Assembly: GCA_018056145.1 (NCBI GenBank)
Contig: JAGPGE010000189.1
Span: 1-9,219 of the forward strand
Direction: 5' to 3'
DNA: 9,219 nucleotides
Source of the DNA: Armatimonadota bacterium
GTDB lineage: Bacteria; Armatimonadota; Zipacnadia; Zipacnadales; JABUFB01
Shown: positions 5,184-9,219 of the stretch, in pieces
Numbering within the stretch: the stretch's first letter is position 1
Layout of the letters: every line of letters starts with the position of its first letter
Position numbers and translations under genes: made by a program
The notes under the pieces: model-generated
The model's input: only the letters and a program-made list of their open reading frames with translations
Databases searched by the model: none
Told to the model about the DNA's origin: nothing

Positions 5184-7283
5184 CTACCGGACGATGAAGC
5201 TCCCAGTCCATTCCGGCATGGGCGGCGCGGTTCCCTCGCGCAGCATCTTCAGCCATTTCTCGTCGGTGAGACGGTCGCTGACGGGCCACTTGAACTCGTG
5301 GTAGCTCATAACGCCGCCCTTGGCTACCTGCAGCCCTCCGGCGGGGTGAGGTGTAATCACGTAGATGCGGTAGGCCCACCCCGGCCCGACCTCGAGGCAC
5401 TGGTCGAAGCTGGTGTGGATGTCGGCGATGGTGGCGATATTCCGGTCGGCTTCGCTGGTGATTTCGAACCAGCGCATGTACGGGTTGTCGGACGCAACCT
5501 GGACTGTGAGCCGCTCGAGTTCCCCGCCGAAATACTGAATGCGCCAGTATTCGTCCTCGCTTAGCGGCATGTTCTGCAGGTGCTTTTCAGCGCACTTCTT
5601 CAGGAACATGAGCATCCCACCGAACTCGTCGCAGTTGCTCTCGATGCGCTCCGTGAGCAGACCGTGCTCTTTGAGACCGTCCCGTAGCAGCCGCGCGAGG
5701 TAGCAGAGCCTCCCGAAGGTCCGCGGGTAGGGCTCGACGTATCCCTGCACGGCCCTCGGTTCGTCCCCACCCATCTCAGCGCCTGACGGCTTTCCGTACA
5801 GGATGGTGCCATGCCGCAACTGCGCCCAACTTCCCAGGCTGGTAACGAGTTCCTTGTCCAGCCAGGCCACGCTGCGCATGAACGTCGGGTAACCCTCACC
5901 AGTGGGGGCAAGAAGCGGCTTGAGTGCGTGAAGCCAGCCGTAGTACGTGTTCTGCCACCAGTCCGCCTCCGGCAGCGCGGCGAACTCGTTGTAGACCTTG
6001 GTGAGCTGGTCGGTGTATCCCTCGAAACGTCCCTGCCTGAGTTGTCCCAGGAGCAGGTCTTCGGCCCGGGCGGACCCGAGCACCGCCATGACATCGAGGC
6101 CCATTGGGAAATAGCGCTGGTTGCCGTCATCATCGCCTCCCACCAGCGGGTAGACGAGTTGCTGCAGAGCGTAGGAGTCCGGGATGAACCGTTGGCCCAT
6201 GAACCGGAACTGGCGGCCCTGCGGCGGTGGATTCAGCACCATCTCCAGGTTCCCCTGCTCGTCGGCCTGCTGGAAGGCCGGCGCGATGCGCGGAGCCGGA
6301 AGGGCCGCCCTTGCGCGACGGATGAACTCGTCCAGGAGCGCCAGGTCGCCGAGTTTGTCCAGCTTGGGGCCGAACACATCCACCGCGATGGGCTCGTAGT
6401 CGCGCCAGGTCAGGTCATCGGCGGTGCCCACGAGATACGCGGTGGGCTCGTAGATGCGCTCCCACAGGCTGCGCGCCCAGTCGTTGCTGCGCAGCATCCG
6501 GGTGATGAGCAGGGCTTGTGCGCAATGCCGGCGGATCAGGTCCGGGTTGTCTCTCGGCTGGTCCAGTTCCAGGGCCGTCAGCCCGTACCACATCATGGCC
6601 ATGAAGTACTTCTTGAGCTCAGGACTGCGGGTGTAGTGGCCGCGGGGGATGAACTGGTCATAGTGGACCGTGCGCTCGAACAGGGGGGACATGGAGCGTC
6701 CGCTGGCGCTCTTGATCAGAGCCAGCTCCTGCTCTGCCATCCCGGTCGCAGGCGGAAATGGCTGGTTGCCCACGGTGGGCTCCTTCCCGGTGAGCAGGTT
6801 GCGGGCCACCATGAAGAACACGAGGTTGCGCATGGCCGCGTCGCGCATGACCCCGTCCGTGCCGGCGAGACTGCTCAGGCTCTGCCCCGTACAGAACTGG
6901 GTCAGTTCGGTGCAGAGGGTCAGCAGCTTCTCCTGCTCGATGGTCCGCAGGGCGAAGTCGAACAGGACGTGGTACGCCTGAAGCACGGAGTCGACTGTGA
7001 TGAAGTTGGGCACCGGGCCCAGTTCGGAGTCCTCGCCATACTCCTCGTACATGAGGAACATCTGCTCCGCCTCATCAGGCACGACCACGAAGCCCTTCTT
7101 CGCCAGCGCGGCCAGTTGGGCGTCGTTGAGACCGGTGATTTTCCCCATGTGGCGTACGCCGGACAGATCGCCCGGTATCTGGTAAGCATCGACTGACGGC
7201 CGTACGTCGGACTCGTACTGGTCGGGGATGGCGAAGGCCAGTCCGACGGTGGTTGCAAGCAGCAGTGCAATGCACAGTCGCAC
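5184..7283 (-). CDS. Exported DUF3160 family protein
   Basis: This encodes 699 residues, close to full length for DUF3160, a family of unknown function. A clear signal peptide (MRLCIALLLATTVGLAFA, about residues 1-18) predicts export. Family features are visible at both ends. Near the N-terminus is 'PVPNFITVDSVLQAYHVLFD' (90-109), followed by a mostly helical middle rich in Trp, Tyr and Leu. Near the C-terminus are 'SYHEFKWPVSDRLTDEKW' (660-677) and the closing 'PEWTGSF' (690-696). I see no classical catalytic motif such as a zinc-binding HExxH or a GxSxG. The start is GTG at 7283-7281 with AGGGGG (7297-7292) 8 bases upstream, and the signal peptide begins right there. The gene is divergent from the YjbH-like gene across a 202-bp intergenic region and convergent with the FG-GAP-like gene. 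A location in periplasm, outer membrane or outside is inferred from the signal peptide only. Confidence 0.9.
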   Translation of the reverse strand: MRLCIALLLATTVGLAFAIPDQYESDVRPSVDAYQIPGDLSGVRHMGKITGLNDAQLAALAKKGFVVVPDEAEQMFLMYEEYGEDSELGPVPNFITVDSVLQAYHVLFDFALRTIEQEKLLTLCTELTQFCTGQSLSSLAGTDGVMRDAAMRNLVFFMVARNLLTGKEPTVGNQPFPPATGMAEQELALIKSASGRSMSPLFERTVHYDQFIPRGHYTRSPELKKYFMAMMWYGLTALELDQPRDNPDLIRRHCAQALLITRMLRSNDWARSLWERIYEPTAYLVGTADDLTWRDYEPIAVDVFGPKLDKLGDLALLDEFIRRARAALPAPRIAPAFQQADEQGNLEMVLNPPPQGRQFRFMGQRFIPDSYALQQLVYPLVGGDDDGNQRYFPMGLDVMAVLGSARAEDLLLGQLRQGRFEGYTDQLTKVYNEFAALPEADWWQNTYYGWLHALKPLLAPTGEGYPTFMRSVAWLDKELVTSLGSWAQLRHGTILYGKPSGAEMGGDEPRAVQGYVEPYPRTFGRLCYLARLLRDGLKEHGLLTERIESNCDEFGGMLMFLKKCAEKHLQNMPLSEDEYWRIQYFGGELERLTVQVASDNPYMRWFEITSEADRNIATIADIHTSFDQCLEVGPGWAYRIYVITPHPAGGLQVAKGGVMSYHEFKWPVSDRLTDEKWLKMLREGTAPPMPEWTGSFIVR

Positions 7284-7407
7284 GGTGAACGCCCCCTGGG
7301 TAGATATGCGGCGGTGTTTGTGTTGTGTGCCTCCTTGTTCGCCGCGGTTGGTCTGGTCTCCTGCGCGTGTGTTCGACCTGGGATCGTGGCAACGGCCCGG
7401 CCTGCGC

Positions 7408-7437
7408 TTGACGGTGGAGTCGCTTCGTGGCTAATAT
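7408..7437 (+). promoter_or_regulatory. Promoter-like element upstream of the YjbH-like gene
   Basis: TTGACG (7408-7413, one mismatch from TTGACA) and TAATAT (7432-7437, two mismatches from TATAAT) are separated by 18 bases. The TAATAT is a conspicuous A/T island in a GC-rich intergenic region. A start of transcription at about 7444 would leave a leader of about 42 nt before ATG 7486. I found no equally good promoter on the minus strand for the divergent DUF3160 gene within 7284-7440. Confidence 0.5.
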
Positions 7438-7485
7438 GGGTTCTGGCACAGCAGCAGATCACCGCACCCACACCGGAGGCCGCGC

Positions 7486-9219
7486 ATGCGTCTGCGCGCA
7501 CCATTGCACCTGTCACCGCTTCTTGTGGCCCTCCTGCTCGCCTTCGCCTGGGCCGCAGTGGCGCAGACTGAGGTCCGTCCGGCTGCTGAACCGGGTGGCA
7601 CAATACCCCCAATCATCTACAAGCCTGGCGAGAGGCCTCCGGATGCGCAGTACCTCAAACTCACCCTTCCGGGCACCGGCTTCGGTGTGGATGAGCGCGG
7701 GCTCGTGGACCCGGGCGGCGCGAGCCACCTGAACATCCCCCTTGGGTACACGCTGGCGTCGGGCCAGTTCGTGGGCAGTCTCTGGGCCCTCGATACCGGC
7801 GACGAGTGGTCGGGGCTGGGCAGCGCGACGCTGGGCCTCAGCAGCCCGGAACGCGGCATATCACTGACCTTCTCGGGCGCGGATCGTGGCGGGTCGGACG
7901 CCTTCAGCGGCCACGTTCAGGCACAGATCTGGCCGGAGACCCGGCACATCCCTGCGGTCTCGGCGGGTGTTTTCGACGCGTTCGACCATTACGAGCGCAG
8001 CTACTACGTAGCGGCCACCAAACGCCTGTCGAAGGTCCACCCGAAACGGGTGACTTTCGGCGCAACTTCGCCCTCGTGGCCAGCGGGCCCATCTACTCCG
8101 ACAGTGGAAGACCCGCGGACCTGGGGTACCCTTGCGTTCCTGGCAAAGGGCGCAGAGCCATCTGAGGACGGTGCCGCGCCCGACCGGATCGAGGTCCCAT
8201 TCAGCGAGTATCCAGCTATCCTCGATGGTATGATCGGCCGCGAGTGGGAGGACGCCGCGCTGGTGCGGCTGGCCCTGCCCAACTCCGAGTTCCTGATCGT
8301 CGGCCTGAAGCGCGACGCCGTGGCGCTCTACTGCGTGCTGGCGATCCCGTCGACACGGGGCATTCCAGACGGTTCGCGGGCCGAGATCTGTTTCGAGACT
8401 CCGCGCACGGGTGCGGATAGTCTCGGTGAGACCCACCGCAGGTTCGCGCTTGTCTGGAATGCGCGTAAGGAGGCTGCGCGGCAGCTGTTCGGCGGCCTGA
8501 AGCGCGGCCAGTGGACGGAGTGGGACTGTGCGCCTCCAGCAGAGGGTAAGCCGCGGTCGTACGAAGGGGCGGTGTCCAATGCCGGTGACGGCGCCTGGCG
8601 GTTCCCCGTGTTTGAGTTTTCGGTTCCCCTGGCTCAACTGGGGCCGGATGCCGACGCTGCGCCGCTGGGTTTCTGCGCGCTGGTGAATCTGCCCGGAACG
8701 CAGGCGCCCGGTGTGCTCCAATCCGGGCCGGAGTACCGGGTCCAGTGGCCATTTGGTCGTGGGTCATACCAGCAGAATGCGTCCGAGCAGGTGTTCGCGC
8801 GCCGCCCCGATCTCTGGGGACAGGTGCTCTTCGAAGACCGGAGGGTGCGGGGCGAACGCCTCCACGCGGTCGCCACCGATACACCACCGACCGAGGACGG
8901 GGTGCTGGCGGAGGGCGAATGGGCGACTGCTGACAGTGTCGAGCGCGACGTGGCGCCGGGTGTCACCCAGACGGTCTACCTGCAGCGCAGCCGGGATTTC
9001 CTGCACCTGGCTTCCGCGTGGGAGGTTTCCGCGGGTGAGTGGCAGGATCAGGTCGTGGACATCATGGTTGATCCACTTGGCGACCAGGGCATCTGGCCTC
9101 GCGACGATGATCGCCTGCTGCGGGTCAGCCTGACGAAGGACGGCCCCGCCCTTGAGAGCCTCTTCTGGCATCCGCGGCGGAAGAGATGGGTGCCGGCGGA
9201 CCAGTTGCCGCCGCTGCCG
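7486..9219 (+). CDS. Exported protein with YjbH-like module and two CBM9/DOMON-like domains (3' partial)
   Basis: The frame from ATG 7486 is open without a stop to the right edge (578 codons), so the C-terminus is missing. GGAGG (7475-7479) lies 6 bases upstream. A signal peptide is clear, with likely cleavage at AVA26|Q27. Residues about 65-220 resemble the repeat-rich barrel-type YjbH family linked to exopolysaccharide ('GYTLASGQFVGSLWALDTG', 'IPAVSAGVFDAFDHYERSYY', 'VAATKRL'). Residues about 235-420 look like a beta-sandwich of the CBM9/DOMON type ('AILDGMIGREWEDAALV' at the start, 'VFEFSVPLAQLG' near the end). A second one begins near 463 ('TDTPPTEDGVLAEGEWATAD') and is cut by the edge. 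Residues 186-213 read as an odd Pro/Ser/Thr-rich stretch and may be out of frame because of paired indels. It could bind polysaccharide at the outer surface; that is inference. Gene reality is firm, domain names moderate. Confidence 0.85.
   Translation, partial: MRLRAPLHLSPLLVALLLAFAWAAVAQTEVRPAAEPGGTIPPIIYKPGERPPDAQYLKLTLPGTGFGVDERGLVDPGGASHLNIPLGYTLASGQFVGSLWALDTGDEWSGLGSATLGLSSPERGISLTFSGADRGGSDAFSGHVQAQIWPETRHIPAVSAGVFDAFDHYERSYYVAATKRLSKVHPKRVTFGATSPSWPAGPSTPTVEDPRTWGTLAFLAKGAEPSEDGAAPDRIEVPFSEYPAILDGMIGREWEDAALVRLALPNSEFLIVGLKRDAVALYCVLAIPSTRGIPDGSRAEICFETPRTGADSLGETHRRFALVWNARKEAARQLFGGLKRGQWTEWDCAPPAEGKPRSYEGAVSNAGDGAWRFPVFEFSVPLAQLGPDADAAPLGFCALVNLPGTQAPGVLQSGPEYRVQWPFGRGSYQQNASEQVFARRPDLWGQVLFEDRRVRGERLHAVATDTPPTEDGVLAEGEWATADSVERDVAPGVTQTVYLQRSRDFLHLASAWEVSAGEWQDQVVDIMVDPLGDQGIWPRDDDRLLRVSLTKDGPALESLFWHPRRKRWVPADQLPPLP

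Noticed and set aside
5811..7196. A 461-codon open frame on the plus strand, opposite the DUF3160 gene
   Set aside because: It is fully antisense to a well-supported gene. Long antisense frames arise readily in high-GC genes, and its product lacks a signal peptide, domain or ribosome binding site.
7330..7336. A perfect AAGGAGG on the minus strand upstream of the DUF3160 gene
   Set aside because: No ATG, GTG or TTG start lies at a usable distance after it; the real start at 7283 is 46 bases away and has its own AGGGGG. It is probably chance.

Overview
The window is high-GC bacterial DNA (roughly 60-65% G+C by eye), densely coded, with strong G/C preference at third codon positions. The gene content points to an Armatimonadota-like bacterium. 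There is an H-X9-DG type pseudopilin whose 'ARAKARQATCASN...MYADDWD' signature is typical of the large pseudopilin families of that phylum and some planctomycete-like lineages. There is also a DUF3160 secreted protein, and a secreted protein with a YjbH-like module and domains resembling family-9 carbohydrate-binding modules. The phylum assignment is inference from protein style; no rRNA or marker gene is present.

Layout, left to right. (1) Positions 1-88 are the C-terminal end of a protein that resembles the end of a carboxypeptidase-regulatory-like beta-sandwich, followed by a GC-rich hairpin. (2) 194-1282 (+) is an exported protein with an STN/secretin-N0-like domain. Its end overlaps by 38 bp the start of 1245-1898 (+), a pseudopilin with an unusual Ala at the prepilin peptidase site. 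(3) A near-consensus sigma70-type promoter (TTGACA-17-TATAGT) leads through a leader of about 100 nt to 2065-4194 (+), a Wzc-like polysaccharide co-polymerase/BY-kinase ending in a run of eight tyrosines. A 16-bp hairpin follows. (4) 4295-5125 (+) is a small secreted protein with one FG-GAP/VCBS-like calcium-loop motif. A perfect 10-bp terminator-type hairpin begins at the base after its stop codon and separates it from the convergent 5184-7283 (-), a 699-residue exported DUF3160 protein. (5) Divergent from DUF3160, a promoter-like element at 7408-7437 precedes a large exported protein that starts at 7486 and runs off the right edge. It has an YjbH-like N-terminal module followed by two CBM9/DOMON-like domains.

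The common theme is the cell envelope. Every complete gene encodes an exported or membrane protein, and two of them (the BY-kinase/co-polymerase and the YjbH-like protein) belong to families linked to exopolysaccharide production. No glycosyltransferases, flippase, polymerase or cognate phosphatase lie in the window, so a dedicated capsule locus is not shown. I see no RNA genes, mobile elements, CRISPR arrays or phage genes. The observations most worth checking are the polytyrosine tail, a probable pair of compensating frameshifts at about 8041-8125 in the last gene, and that gene's domain combination. I do not see a clear, self-contained undescribed system.
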